In this document: positions 54,530-64,000 of the stretch, one piece after another
Layout: the number at the start of each line of letters is the position of its first letter
Numbering within the stretch: the first letter of the stretch is position 1
Source: Mytilus galloprovincialis
Taxonomy: Eukaryota; Mollusca; Bivalvia; Mytilida; Mytilidae
Assembly (NCBI RefSeq): GCF_965363235.1
Contig: NC_134849.1
Span: forward strand, 16,456,863 to 16,520,862
DNA: 64,000 bases
Direction: 5' to 3'
Program-made: the position numbers and the translations under genes
Notes under the pieces: generated by a model
Databases searched by the model: none
Told to the model about the DNA's origin: nothing
Seen by the model: only the letters and a program-made list of their open reading frames with translations

Positions 54530-56290
54530 CTATTATGCGTATTTGTCGATAAAACATGCACCCGACAGTAAACAAAACTAAATGGCATTAATGGATCATA
54601 ACATGGTCTTAAAATACAAACACTTTGAAACATATACATTATTGAACCTTCAATATGGTTACACGAACTCTGTATCGAGGGTTATCTGCATGAAAATGAA
54701 TTAAAATACCTGAAAAGTGATGCTTACATTTTATATTTTCTTGCATTATAATGAATACTATTCGATAGTACTTTTTTTCTTCTTCTCCTTCTTCTTCTTC
54801 AATTTTCAATTTTATTGTTATTATGAGGCAATACATATATAAATATATTTATCAACAATGAACTTTCAGTGCACACATACATTTAGTTAGGATACTTCCA
54901 ATCATTGTAGATATCTTTGAGAATATGTATGCGCACCGGTTAGAGGGCAGATGGGAGCAATCGAACGTAATCGTTTAACATGATTTTATTTTGGTTTCTT
55001 CGTATTTTTTAATTTTCACCTTTAATTTCAAATGAAAAAAATCAAACGATGTTTGATGGTATATTCAACTGATAATCTCAAAAATTATACTCACTGTGTT
55101 AACTCTGAAAGATTTAGTATTCTTTAGGTGACGTTCATTGAGATATATTTTTGACTAAATATGTGTAATTGAATGATAGAGTTGATTAACTGACACATGG
55201 TTCTAGATTGCACGTTAAATTTCGTACATGTCTCGCATGTTCGAAACAAAAGTAAAAAAAAATAATTGTAGGTTCTGCCGTTGGTAGGCTGTAGTATATT
55301 TCGAAATTTGGACTACAACTTAACATGATTGGTACGAAACGTTTTTTTTTTTTTTACTTTTCAGAAGGACTTCACCAAAAAAAGAGAAAATAAATTGGTT
55401 AGGGACAATTATGAATAATGAATGTAGCATATTATATAGAACCTTGACGAATATATAAGCAAAGGTCCAACATTTCATATCGTCTTTGGTGTATGAAGTG
55501 CTGAAATCAATGTGCTCATTGATAAAGAAAGATGTTGTTTACTTGAAGTAAATCTTTTGTTTTAATAAAACTTTCAAGATTATCAGCCGAGTGAACTGTT
55601 ATTTTTAAAAAAGTAAAGACACCTACCATATTATATATGTTTATAATAGTATTTGAAAATAAACAACATTCTGCATGTTCTGATAAGGTTCCTGTTTATG
55701 TATTTGTATCAACATTTTGCTTTTATTTGTGTTTCGCACCTTTTTCAAGATCACTAAAACCTAGCGTTTAGTTTGAAACACATTTATTTGTAGACCTATT
55801 TTCAATGCAAATCGTAAAGAAACTTTTTGAATACTAAAAAACAACATAAAACCAACAATATACTTATAATCATATAAACAACTGTCGTGCGTAATTCTAA
55901 TAAATAAAGAAATTTGGTATACGTACCAGAACAAACAGAACTAGCACAGAAACATAACACTATTTCCAATAAACGAAGCATTATGTATGTAGTCAACACG
56001 AACTGTGATTAAAATAAAGTTCATAGATCGAAATCTTCATAGTTGGTGTCTTATATAGTCTACGTTGTACTTTTATTTTGTGTAAAATGGTTAATCGACA
56101 TAATGTATAATTATCTGAATAATAACAAAAAAATCCCCGCAAATATTCATTAACATGTTAGTTACGAGTAAGTGCTTCACAATAGAAACTTAATGATAAA
56201 TGTATGTATAACTTAAACTTAAAAATAGAAGATTACTCGTGTGTTTTACTGAACCATTGAAACATAAGATTATAGATAAAAAGTGAATAG
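54530..56290 (-). repeat. 5' block of the FAMeT-like gene, copy b
   Basis: The order of similar words is the same as in copy a, with larger insertions between them. It carries exon 1b and its upstream region. A reverse CTTCTTCTTC-type microsatellite lies at about 54778-54800. No downstream domain exons are found between the two copies. Confidence 0.7.
55927..55981 (-). CDS. Exon 1b: duplicate signal-peptide exon of the FAMeT-like gene
   Basis: Reads MLRLLEIVLCFCASSVCS then phase-1 donor G/GTACGT. It has the same 55 bp length, phase and donor sequence as exon 1a (MLFSKEIMLCVCACCIYS). The hydrophobic core followed by small residues makes a better signal peptide than 1a. It is either an alternative first exon of the gene at 47-52 kb or the surviving head of a second gene whose other exons were lost. 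Confidence 0.65.
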
Positions 56291-56424
56291 ACGACGTGCG
56301 TTATCGATTTTTTTTTTGATTGTGAGACTGATATTTTTATTGGCTTGAATATGGTACATATATTTCAATTTAATGCACTATCCGACTTCAGACGACGACG
56401 CACGAACATCTCATGAACCTAATT

Positions 56425-56660
56425 TCTTCCTCAGTCATAATAACCTTCATTACCGAACTGGACAAAGAAATAACCCGACGGGTGCCGTATACGGTGCAGG
56501 AAATGCTTACCCTTCCGGAACACCTGATTTCACTCCCGGTTTTTAGTGGAGTTCGTGTTGTTTCTTATTTATTATTTGTAACTGTTGATGTAAATGTCTT
56601 TTGGTTTTATGAGTCGTTGTTTACTGCTCGGTTTTGATTGTTATTGTCTTTAAAACGTTT
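56425..56660 (+). mobile_element. LINE 3' tail (truncated)
   Basis: AGTCATAATAACCTTCATTACC, CGACGGGTGCCGTATACGG, CTTACCCTTCCGGAACACC and GGTTTTGATTGTTATTGTC. It matches the tail at 43.66-43.86 kb closely. Confidence 0.75.
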
Positions 56661-57254
56661 AAAAACAATTTATGCATGAAATGAATTGTTTTGCTTCAAA
56701 ACAAAAATAGTACATAACATTTTACTTCTTCCCAACCTGTCAATTTACTACGACCTGCAGTTGTGTTGTATATGCAACAAAAAAGCAGTCTGAACGGACC
56801 ACCTATGACCACCTATAACTAAAAATCTGCTGCAATTAAAACACATATTTGTTTACTTTTAGGGGGAACATTTTCTTACTAAAATAAACAAACTAACTTC
56901 AAGCCTTAAACACTTGACAAATGAAAGGGTTGAAAATAAACAAACTTTACACTCTTACGATGTGTTTAAAATTAAAAAAAATCACGACATTCAAGAAATG
57001 AATTCTTGCAAGTTATCTAAAATCCTTCAATTACCACATAAAAATATAAAGTACAATGTAGTTTAGTTTGTTGTCATACAATTGTTGTTTAGACTGCAAA
57101 AGTAGATATTCACACATCGTAATTATTTTTCTATGACTAAATGTATAAGGAAATGACAATTTAATATTTTTTATATTCTTTTATTTTTTCCAATGTGCTT
57201 TGTCTTTCCGGTGTCTATATGCCATATGTTTTCTTGCACATTGTTTTTTTTAGA
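56661..57254. other. Non-coding, nothing recognised
   Basis: AT-rich spacer. Confidence 0.4.
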
Positions 57255-57500
57255 GATTAAGATTATATCACAATGAGGACTGTTGTACCCAATGTTTGGA
57301 ATTTTATACCTAATGATCGGTTTCTTTTGCTCGCACATTACTGTAAATGTAATGGATAACTATGCGACAGTCATACAAGTGAAAGATTTAGCTAGCTATA
57401 AAATCAGGTTAAATCCCTCATTCATTACTAAATGAAATGCCTGTATTAATTCATGAATATGGTAGTTGTTTTCAATTCGTTTGAGGAGTTATTTATTTCA
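57255..57500 (+). repeat. Dispersed repeat shared with 33.32-33.74 kb
   Basis: ATGAGGACTGTTGTACCCAATG, GCGACAGTCATACAAGTGAAAG and TTTAGCTAGCTATAAAATCAGG. The frame is broken here, confirming that the signal-peptide-like frame at 33.35 kb is repeat-borne. Confidence 0.7.
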
Positions 57501-57604
57501 GGACTTTCTATTTTTTTCTCGAAGGTTGGTAAATTTTTTATATTGTATGAATACATTCGAATTCAGACTAAAATGAATAAAGAATATTGATTTTTCAAAG
57601 GAAA

Positions 57605-57790
57605 ATAAACTCATCATAGATACCAGGACTAAATTTAGTATACACGCCAGACGCGCGTTTCGTCTACTTAACACTCATCAGTGACGCTCGAATCCAAAAA
57701 AGTTAAAAAGGTCAATTAAAATACGAAGTTGAAGTGCGTTGAGGACCAAAATTCCTAAAAATTTTGCCAAATACTTTATTTGCTGATTGT
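57605..57790 (+). repeat. M1 copy
   Basis: AAACTCATCATAGATACCAGG, ACGCCAGACGCGCGTTTCGTC, CACTCATCAGTGACGCTCG and GCGTTGAGGACCAAAATTCC. One of the best preserved M1 heads. Confidence 0.8.
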
Positions 57791-58924
57791 TTTTAAAAAA
57801 AACCACATCCTCCAACATAACCAAAAGGTTGTAAGTTTAGAAATCACATGAATCAAGTATCTTGGTAATGTCAGATATAGAGAATATTTTATTTAAATCA
57901 GAGTAATATCTTACAAAGTACGTTCGTCCTCCCCTAAGACAAAAATATTTTTATCTACATTTGTCATTCTTTTTTATGAATCACGGACCAACTCAATTAG
58001 TTTCTCTTTTAGAAAGGAATTTTTTAGTAAATTGTTCTGTATGTAGCTTCACAATAACGTTGAAACTTGGCTTTCATTGCTGATAAAATTATTAATAAAT
58101 AAGAAAAAAAGTTGCATGAAAGACCCAGCAAAAATACAGTTGTTTGTAAGGACACTTATTTATTATGTAGTTTTATGTGTCTAATAAATTGACGGAATAT
58201 CTAGTTCTTCGTCTGTGTTTAAAATTCAAAAGAATCACAACACATTAAAGCAGAAGCTCAATGCTCCAAGTCACCTTATCAAAGATAAAACTAATTAATA
58301 CAGTCAATGAATATAGAAACTTAAAATCGAAAACTACCTGACAATACAAGGGCAAAAAAAAAGACATGAATCAGTACACAAGACACAACACATAAACTAA
58401 AGACTGAGCAACACAAACTCTACATATTTAGGGTTATAATCCAATATTTTTTCCGCTACATGTGACAATAAACTTTTTAAATGTATCATATTGTAGGAGC
58501 AATCAGTAAGCAATGCCTAAGAAGTGACCCTAATTAAAAGCAAAGCCCAAAAAATGTGTATTCATTATGAAACAGGTAAAACATTATGTTCAGGCCTTTT
58601 TTTTTCGGAAAAAAGATGTTAAAAAAAATATACTTACTTCTTCTTGTAAAAAATATCTTTTCATGGGTTTATTTCAATTGACAAATGGATGGAGGTGTTT
58701 GGAAAAAAATATGCTTGCATCCGTTTATTTAAAAGATTTAAAGAAGCGACTACACTTAAATTGTCAATTTGTAGTTATTACTTTTTCATGTATGTTATAT
58801 ATAGATATTCAATGCATAATGAAACAACTGATTTTGACTGACTTTAATTTTCTTGATTTATGTTCACAAATATCACTTGGCAGTATCAACCCGGAACCTA
58901 ATGCATATCCGATTATTCACCTCT
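57791..58924. other. Non-coding, with a chance 130-codon frame
   Basis: The frame 58567-58959 is long but lysine-, phenylalanine- and leucine-biased like random AT-rich DNA, shows no motif and has no supporting context. A reverse LINE-tail fragment lies at about 58370-58440 (GACACAACACATAAACTAAAG). Confidence 0.45.
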
Positions 58925-59190
58925 GTTTTGCATCTGAATTTATATGTAGGCACTTGTAAAACTCATTTACATTAACATTCAAATCATATCATGTATTTTT
59001 AACAATGAATTCCACTTTAAGGCTATCAAAATGCATATATTATAAAATATAAATTTTGTATCTGAATCAATATGTAAGCCCTTGTAAAGCTCTTTTGCAT
59101 CATAAAACACTACAATTACAAGCTGTTCGTGTAGTTTTATTAATGAATTCCACTTTAAAGCTGTTCTATAATGCATATTTGAATCAAATC
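58925..59190. repeat. Tandem duplication of about 129 bp
   Basis: TTTGCATCTGAATTTATATGTAGGC...AATGAATTCCACTTTAAGGCT and TTTGTATCTGAATCAATATGTAAGC...AATGAATTCCACTTTAAAGCT. Non-coding. Confidence 0.7.
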
Positions 59191-59574
59191 TAAACAAACA
59201 AGTAGACTCACTTTCTAAAATAAACTGTCATATGCTCGTACGCTATATAACAGATTTCGATTACTTTTCATTTGATATATCTGTTTAATACTTTGAAAGT
59301 ACTTTTATTTTTGTAAACAATAAAACACCTCTTTTCCAGAATTAAATTGAATCTTGTTCATTATTTCCTATTTTCAGATTGTAAATACTTGGTATAATCC
59401 TATTCTCTGCGATTTTTTTAAACAATAAAACACCTAAAATAGTTGCTATGGAAGGGAATATCCGCTATAATTATACAGTTACTTATTTGTAAAATGCTAT
59501 TTCTTAATTGTTATATGAAATTTCTGAATTTGTAATATGCAATTTCTGAATTTGTAACATTTTTTTCAATCCGT

Positions 59575-59935
59575 TAGAGACAATAACAATCAAAACCAAG
59601 GAGTAAACAAAGTCTCGAAAAACCAAAGGACATTTACATCAACAGTTATAAATTATTATAAAAAAACAACACGAACTCCACTAAAAACCGAGAGTGAAAT
59701 CATGTGCTCCGGAAGGGTAAGCATTTCCTGCACCGTATACTGCACCCGTCGTGTTATTTCTTTGTTCAGTCCGGTAATGATGGAAGGTTATTATGACTGA
59801 GAAAGAATATCAGATATGATTTCCGACACACCATTGTCATCATGGCCAATCAGCTCATGATGGCGACCGTAAAATTTCTGACCTTATGTTGATTGATTCA
59901 TAGCCCTGTCTTATCAACTTTTGAGAACTAAATAG
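59575..59935 (-). mobile_element. LINE 3' end, reverse orientation
   Basis: Reverse of the 43.4 kb copy: AACAATCAAAACCAAGGAG, GTGCTCCGGAAGGGTAAGC and CGTATACTGCACCCGTCG, then the end of the protein (reverse of YGRHHELIG near 59850, with breaks). It is inverted relative to the 56.4 kb copy and could mediate local inversions. Confidence 0.75.
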
Positions 59936-60305
59936 GATTTAATAGGACTAAATGAGTTTTGTTTGGTTTTGGAAACAGATTATAATCATAGCATATGCAT
60001 GTTATTTAGTAGGAAGCCACTGTTCTCTGCGAGTCCCACCAATAAAAAGTGACGTTACATTTTTTCTAACAATTTGATAAAATTAGGATTGAGTTTGTAA
60101 TGCTGTTATTTGATGTATATTATAAAAATTACAATAATATTAATATAGATTTTATGTTAGAATATGTGTTCAGAATATGTCACAATCTTCTTAAATTCAA
60201 CGGTAACTCTGATGAAGCTTCTTTTATTTTGTTGTTGAGCTTTACCCATAGGTGACATATATGCATAATTCATACTATTGATTGTTATACTAACTATATT
60301 TTAAG

Positions 60306-61056
60306 CTGAATATAGTGGACCATTTTTATTGACGGATGAAGTCGAAGTGTCTGAAGTGATCGATTCGTTCGACAGCAACATTCACAATCCTAGTCAGTTG
60401 AGATCACTGTCGAATACACCATTTAGGGGTGGGGTTCAAATTCAAAGCATCAATGTTAAAAGGCTAGAAATACAGTCTATAAATAACTTCTCCAACCGCT
60501 AATTGAAAAGAACATTATGTTAACTTTCCTAATCGAAGCGTGCTGTACTGCAGGAACCGGGAAACAATATTCCTGTTGCAAAATAAAACTTTTCATTGGT
60601 TATATGATATGAATAAAATCAACTAGCTTATTTATAATTTAATATATTCACATAAAGTCTTCCGTAAAGTTTTTTCTTCAATAACTTTCAGTGAAAGATT
60701 ATAAATTGATTTAAACAATAAAAGAGCAATCAGAATTATTCGATTAGAATTTGGAAAATTGAAAAGTTATGTAATATAATTCATGATCCAACCAAAGAAT
60801 AGAAGCAGACCAAAGAATTTATAACAAATAACAAAGTATCGATTATAGATTGACATTTATAAATAGCATCGCTGTTAGAAATGGAGGAATAAATAAGCCA
60901 TTTTTTATACAATACTTACTGAATTATAACCAAGAATATGACTCTTAATTAATTCTAGGCGTCGGAGGCAATGTTCTGAATAATCTGAAAGATGTAGGTT
61001 CAAATAAGTCTGCTTGGACAGGATTCAGCAGAAATTTCTACGTTAATACATATTGA
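60306..61056 (+). CDS. Two candidate exons of an unrecognised gene
   Basis: A frame without ATG runs from an acceptor (TTTTAAG) at 60306, reading AEYSGPFLLTDEVEVSEVID, SFDSNIHNPSQLRSLSNTPF and RGGVQIQSIN to a stop at 60502. Its composition is less AT-rich than the surroundings. A second exon-like block follows an acceptor (AATTCTAG) at about 60960, reading VGGNVLNNLKDVGSNKSAWT and GFSRNFYVNTY then stop. A donor G/GTGGGG after TPFRG would join them in phase. I do not recognise a family; KSAWTGFSRN is loosely like invertebrate secreted-protein modules. Splicing is inference and the locus may be a fragment. Confidence 0.35.
60645..60890. repeat. Segment paralogous to 44450-44750
   Basis: ATATTCACATAAAGTCTTCCGT, GGAAAATTGAAAAGTTATGTAATATAA and AGAATAGAAGCAGACC in the same order as at 44.5 kb. 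It would lie in the intron of the candidate gene at 60.3-61.06 kb. Confidence 0.7.
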
Positions 61057-61379
61057 AAGATCAAACGAAAATGTATTGGTCGAACAGTGATTATCTGTTT
61101 ATTGGTTAAATATCGGTATGTTTCTTTAACTAATTCTAACATAAGTTTTGGTTTTATAACCCTACATACCACAATTCTTCATGTCAAATTTTTTAATAGT
61201 TTTGAAAAGGCATTAAAAGATAAATTTTATTTTTTGTAAAAATTGCATTTTCTGACGCCCAACACGCGAAACAGGAATTTGTTTTTTTAATTTGATAAAT
61301 GCTTTTAGTGTTTTTAGTTTTCAATAGAAAATATACAACGTATTTAACACCATGTTTTGTTATATATACTGTCTTTTGT

Positions 61380-61515
61380 CTGCTTGACTTTTTCTTTTTA
61401 GGCCAAATCGTTGTCAATTTTTTTTTTCGACTTTTGAATTTGATTGTCCCTTTGGTATCTTTCGCTTCTTTTATATATTCTTCTTGTTTTGTAAGTTGGG
61501 TGATATGATGCTATT
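61380..61515 (+). mobile_element. LINE-tail fragment
   Basis: GCCAAATCGTTGTCAATTTT, GACTTTTGAATTTGATTGTCCC and GGTATCTTTCGCTTC match the distal LINE tail. Confidence 0.6.
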
Positions 61516-61869
61516 TAAATAAATTCATTGTTTTATTTCAGTCTTATCTCAAAATAAGTATACTATCAATAGTTACACATTGCAAAACAATACTATTAAG
61601 TTAAGACTAATTATATACAACATTTTTCAAGAGACTATTAAAATGCATAGATATAAAACATTCGACTATATGAAATGAATTACATTTTCTATGGCTACGT
61701 TATTATTTATTTGAAAAACTATGAACTAGTAATGCTTCACAATATAGACATTTTACTGTGCGTGTTGGTGTGTGTTTGTTTATTTCTACATTGGCCAGAG
61801 GTATCAGAGGAGGTTGACTTCTCAAAAAACAAGTTTAACGCCGCCGCATTTTCACGCCTGTCCCATATC

Positions 61870-62185
61870 AGGAGTCTCTTGTCTTTTTTATTCTTATATG
61901 ATTTTTTATTTTAGGTTCTTGTATATAATTCGGAGTTTTGTTTGACATCCATTATCAATGAACTACATGTAGTAAACATATTTATTAGGGACCAGCTGAA
62001 GGACTCCTCCGGGTGCGGGAGTTTTTGGCTACATTGAAGACTCATTGTTGGCCTTCGGCTGTTGTCTGCTCTATGATTAAGTTGTTGTCTCTTTGAAACA
62101 TATCCCATTTTCATTCTCAATTTTGTCTGCTCTATGGTTGGGTTGTTGTCTCTTTGACAAATATCCAATTTTCATTCTGAATTTT
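61870..62185 (-). repeat. M3 copy, reverse, with duplicated head
   Basis: GACCAGCTGAAGGACTCCTCC, ACATTGAAGACTCATTGTTGG, then GTCTGCTCTATGATTAAGTTG...CATTTTCATTCTCAATTTT, followed by a second GTCTGCTCTATGGTTGGGTTG...TTTTCATTCTGAATTTT. The head of about 70 bp is therefore repeated. Confidence 0.75.
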
Positions 62186-62445
62186 ATATATCTTTTTAAG
62201 AATGATAAGATAAAAGATTCAAAAAGAGGGACGAAAGATACCAAAGGGACAGTCAAACTCATAAATCTAAAACAAACTGACAACGCCATGGCTAAAAATG
62301 AAAAAGACAAACAGAAAAACAATAGTACACATGACACAACATAGAAAACTAAAGAATAAACAACACGAACCCCACCAAAAACTAGGGGTGATCTCAGGTG
62401 CTCCGGAAGGGTAAGCAGATCCTGCTCCACACTGTTTTATTATAA
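62186..62445 (-). mobile_element. LINE 3' tail, reverse
   Basis: GGGACGAAAGATACCAAAGGG, ACTGACAACGCCATGGC, ACACGAACCCCACC and GTGCTCCGGAAGGGTAAGC. A long clean copy of the 1.2/26.2 kb subfamily. Open frames on both strands are repeat translation. Confidence 0.78.
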
Positions 62446-62759
62446 TGAAAGTGGACAGGTTAGAAATACAATGTTGATATTATAGATTTATTAATGTATT
62501 ATTTAGATGATACTGGACTGTTCATTGCACAAACATCTCAATGCAGTAAAATGGCACCTTAAAAAAAACCTCCACTGACCTCTATTTTATCTCTGCCTAA
62601 TCTAAGACTTAATTAATTTAGTTGTTGTTAATTATTGTCTCGAGCATCAAATATTACAAAAATAACTATGATATGATTTTAATATGGATAATCATGTAGA
62701 TGTAAGTTTGGTTTTAAACGGCGTCATGTTTTTTTTAATTGTATTTCAACTAAGGCCGT

Positions 62760-62960
62760 GTTCACATTGACCTAAATTTAGTGTTGTGTTAGTGTAACTC
62801 ACACGTAAACTAAACACAATTGCGTTCCCATTGATAAAACTCAATGTTTACATGTAGTTTAAATCATGTTTTACCTACACACAGTCGATAGTCAATGTAG
62901 GCCTTGTGTAGGTTAAGTGTACACAAAACTAGGCATTTAGGACATTAGTTTTATCGTGTA
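62760..62960. repeat. Dispersed repeat with TGTTCACATTGA wording
   Basis: GGCCGTGTTCACATTGACC, AAACTAAACACAATTGCGTT and GTCAATGTAGGCCTTGTGTAGG resemble a known mussel repeat. Non-coding. Confidence 0.45.
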
Positions 62961-63119
62961 TATATTTAAGGAGGAAACTATTTTGAGTAAAATTGATATT
63001 TTTGATAATTATAAGTTGGCTAAATTTTTACAGATTTTTTTTGTTAAAAAAAATTAACGTACTTTATTAATCCCTAATCAAGACTCAAAGCAGCATCATT
63101 GCCGAACCCATAAGGCAGC

Positions 63120-63400
63120 AACCAATTGATTTTCGGGGGAGGGGGGGCTATTATAGTTGAGTATAAAACATAAAGGCAAAGGGGGGGGGGTGGTTAGCTA
63201 TGGATTTGGTTTGGAAACTAAAAAAGTTTCCAGTTTTTGGCCCTGAAAAAAAATTGTTTGTTTCACCCTCATCTGCCACTATATATAATGCTAAAATTGA
63301 TTTCGACTTGTCACCAAAATTTGTCCTGAAAAAAAAAATCAATAGCTCACGCCCTCCTCCCCCTCCACAAAAAATGAAGTAAATAATTGCTGCCTAATTC
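63120..63400. repeat. G-run-rich dispersed repeat
   Basis: GGGGGAGGGGGGGCTATTATAG, a second run of ten G near 63181, AAAAAGTTTCCAGTTTTTGGCC and CTCACGCCCTCCTCCCCC near the end. The pyrimidine end and the G-rich start oppose each other. The frames on both strands are repeat translation. Confidence 0.5.
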
Positions 63401-64000
63401 ATTTGAAAAGGTCTTCCCGAATTGACTTGACGTACACAGAAATATTCGCCACTGGTCATTACTCAAAAAACGATTCACGAATAAATGCATGACTAAAACA
63501 AGTGTGAGGTAAATGATATGTTTGTCTAGTATCTCAGATCCATTAAATAACACGTAAAATAAATATAAAAAAACGCTACCCTATTCCTTTACCAAATACT
63601 CCTTGGAGAAGAAATACCATTTGAAACGAACAGAAAAGATAAAAATGTAGTGATCCCTAATATCTCAATCCTTTTTTTTCGGCTGTAAGCACGCTGTTGC
63701 AGCTAACGTTTTCTAATGCGTTATCGAGACTTCTCTTGTATATTCAAACTACTGCAAATTATAAAAATGGCTTTCTTAAAGTAGCAACCACTTAACTTAA
63801 AAAAAGGGGGAGAGTTATTTTTTTTATCTGAGTCAGATTTTTTTTCGCGCGTACGTTTTTATTCCTTTTTTTTCGATGCTGGTTATCAAATACTTTTTTT
63901 TCAATATTTAACACTATAATGTATGGGGACACTCTTGATTCAGAACATTTTTTTTATCATCTGTATGACCATTTTTTTTTTTATCAAATTGGAGATCGGA
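63401..64000. other. Non-coding, poly-T rich window end
   Basis: Several T runs (TTTTTTTTT) and no gene. TCGCGCGTACG near 63846 is a CpG-rich word of unknown meaning. Confidence 0.4.

Noticed and set aside
58567..58959. 130-codon open frame on the + strand
   Set aside because: Composition matches random AT-rich sequence, with no motif, no paralogue and no splice context. One frame of this length is expected by chance in 64 kb at this composition.

Overview
The window looks like nuclear DNA of a marine mussel (Mytilus or a close bivalve relative). The evidence is an AT-rich composition, spliced genes with GT/AG introns, expanded invertebrate families (C-type lectin, farnesoic-acid-O-methyltransferase-like domain) and dense short interspersed repeats of the kind known from mussel genomes. 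I see no bacterial gene organisation, rRNA, tRNA or CRISPR array.

Four spliced genes can be reconstructed. (1) 10.07-16.48 kb, + strand: a FAXDC2-like fatty acid hydroxylase. Five exons and all three histidine boxes are visible; the 5' exon or exons were not found. (2) and (3) 23.76-31.37 kb and 35.15-41.19 kb, + strand: a tandem pair of secreted C-type lectins. Each has five exons, and each coding sequence adds up to 462 bp (153 aa). (4) 47.26-52.04 kb, - strand: a secreted or membrane-anchored protein with a farnesoic-acid-O-methyltransferase-like domain and a C-terminal transmembrane module. Its promoter and signal-peptide exon are duplicated about 3.9 kb further upstream (55.93-55.98 kb). 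A fifth locus, 6.9-8.9 kb on the - strand, is a two-exon tyrosine-recombinase (DUF3504/Crypton-type) gene with two frameshifts.

Most of the remaining sequence is repetitive. There are many truncated 3' ends of one LINE-type retrotransposon; one copy still encodes the C-terminal reverse-transcriptase tail. Three short mussel repeat families recur, labelled here M1 (core CCAGACGCGCGTTTCGTCT), M2 (core GGTATGATTGCCAATGAGAC) and M3 (core GTCAAAGAGACAACAACC). DNA elements with well-defined ends include a 1.4 kb element with 85 bp terminal inverted repeats inside a FAXDC2 intron, a 618 bp piggyBac-like MITE flanked by TTAA inside a lectin intron, a 291 bp foldback element, and a 33 bp hairpin insertion with a 7 bp target duplication. 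Two long palindromes, unrelated in their arms, each carry the GCGAAGC mini-hairpin sequence near the apex. A 68 bp satellite at 21.2-22.7 kb has a six-monomer higher-order period. A decayed 17-codon repeat lies on the - strand at 17.0-17.9 kb.

The lectin pair and the duplicated first exon show active local duplication of secreted-protein genes. The rest of the window shows heavy turnover of short non-autonomous elements, mostly in introns. All exon borders come from reading splice signals, phase and paralogue agreement; no transcript data or database search was available.
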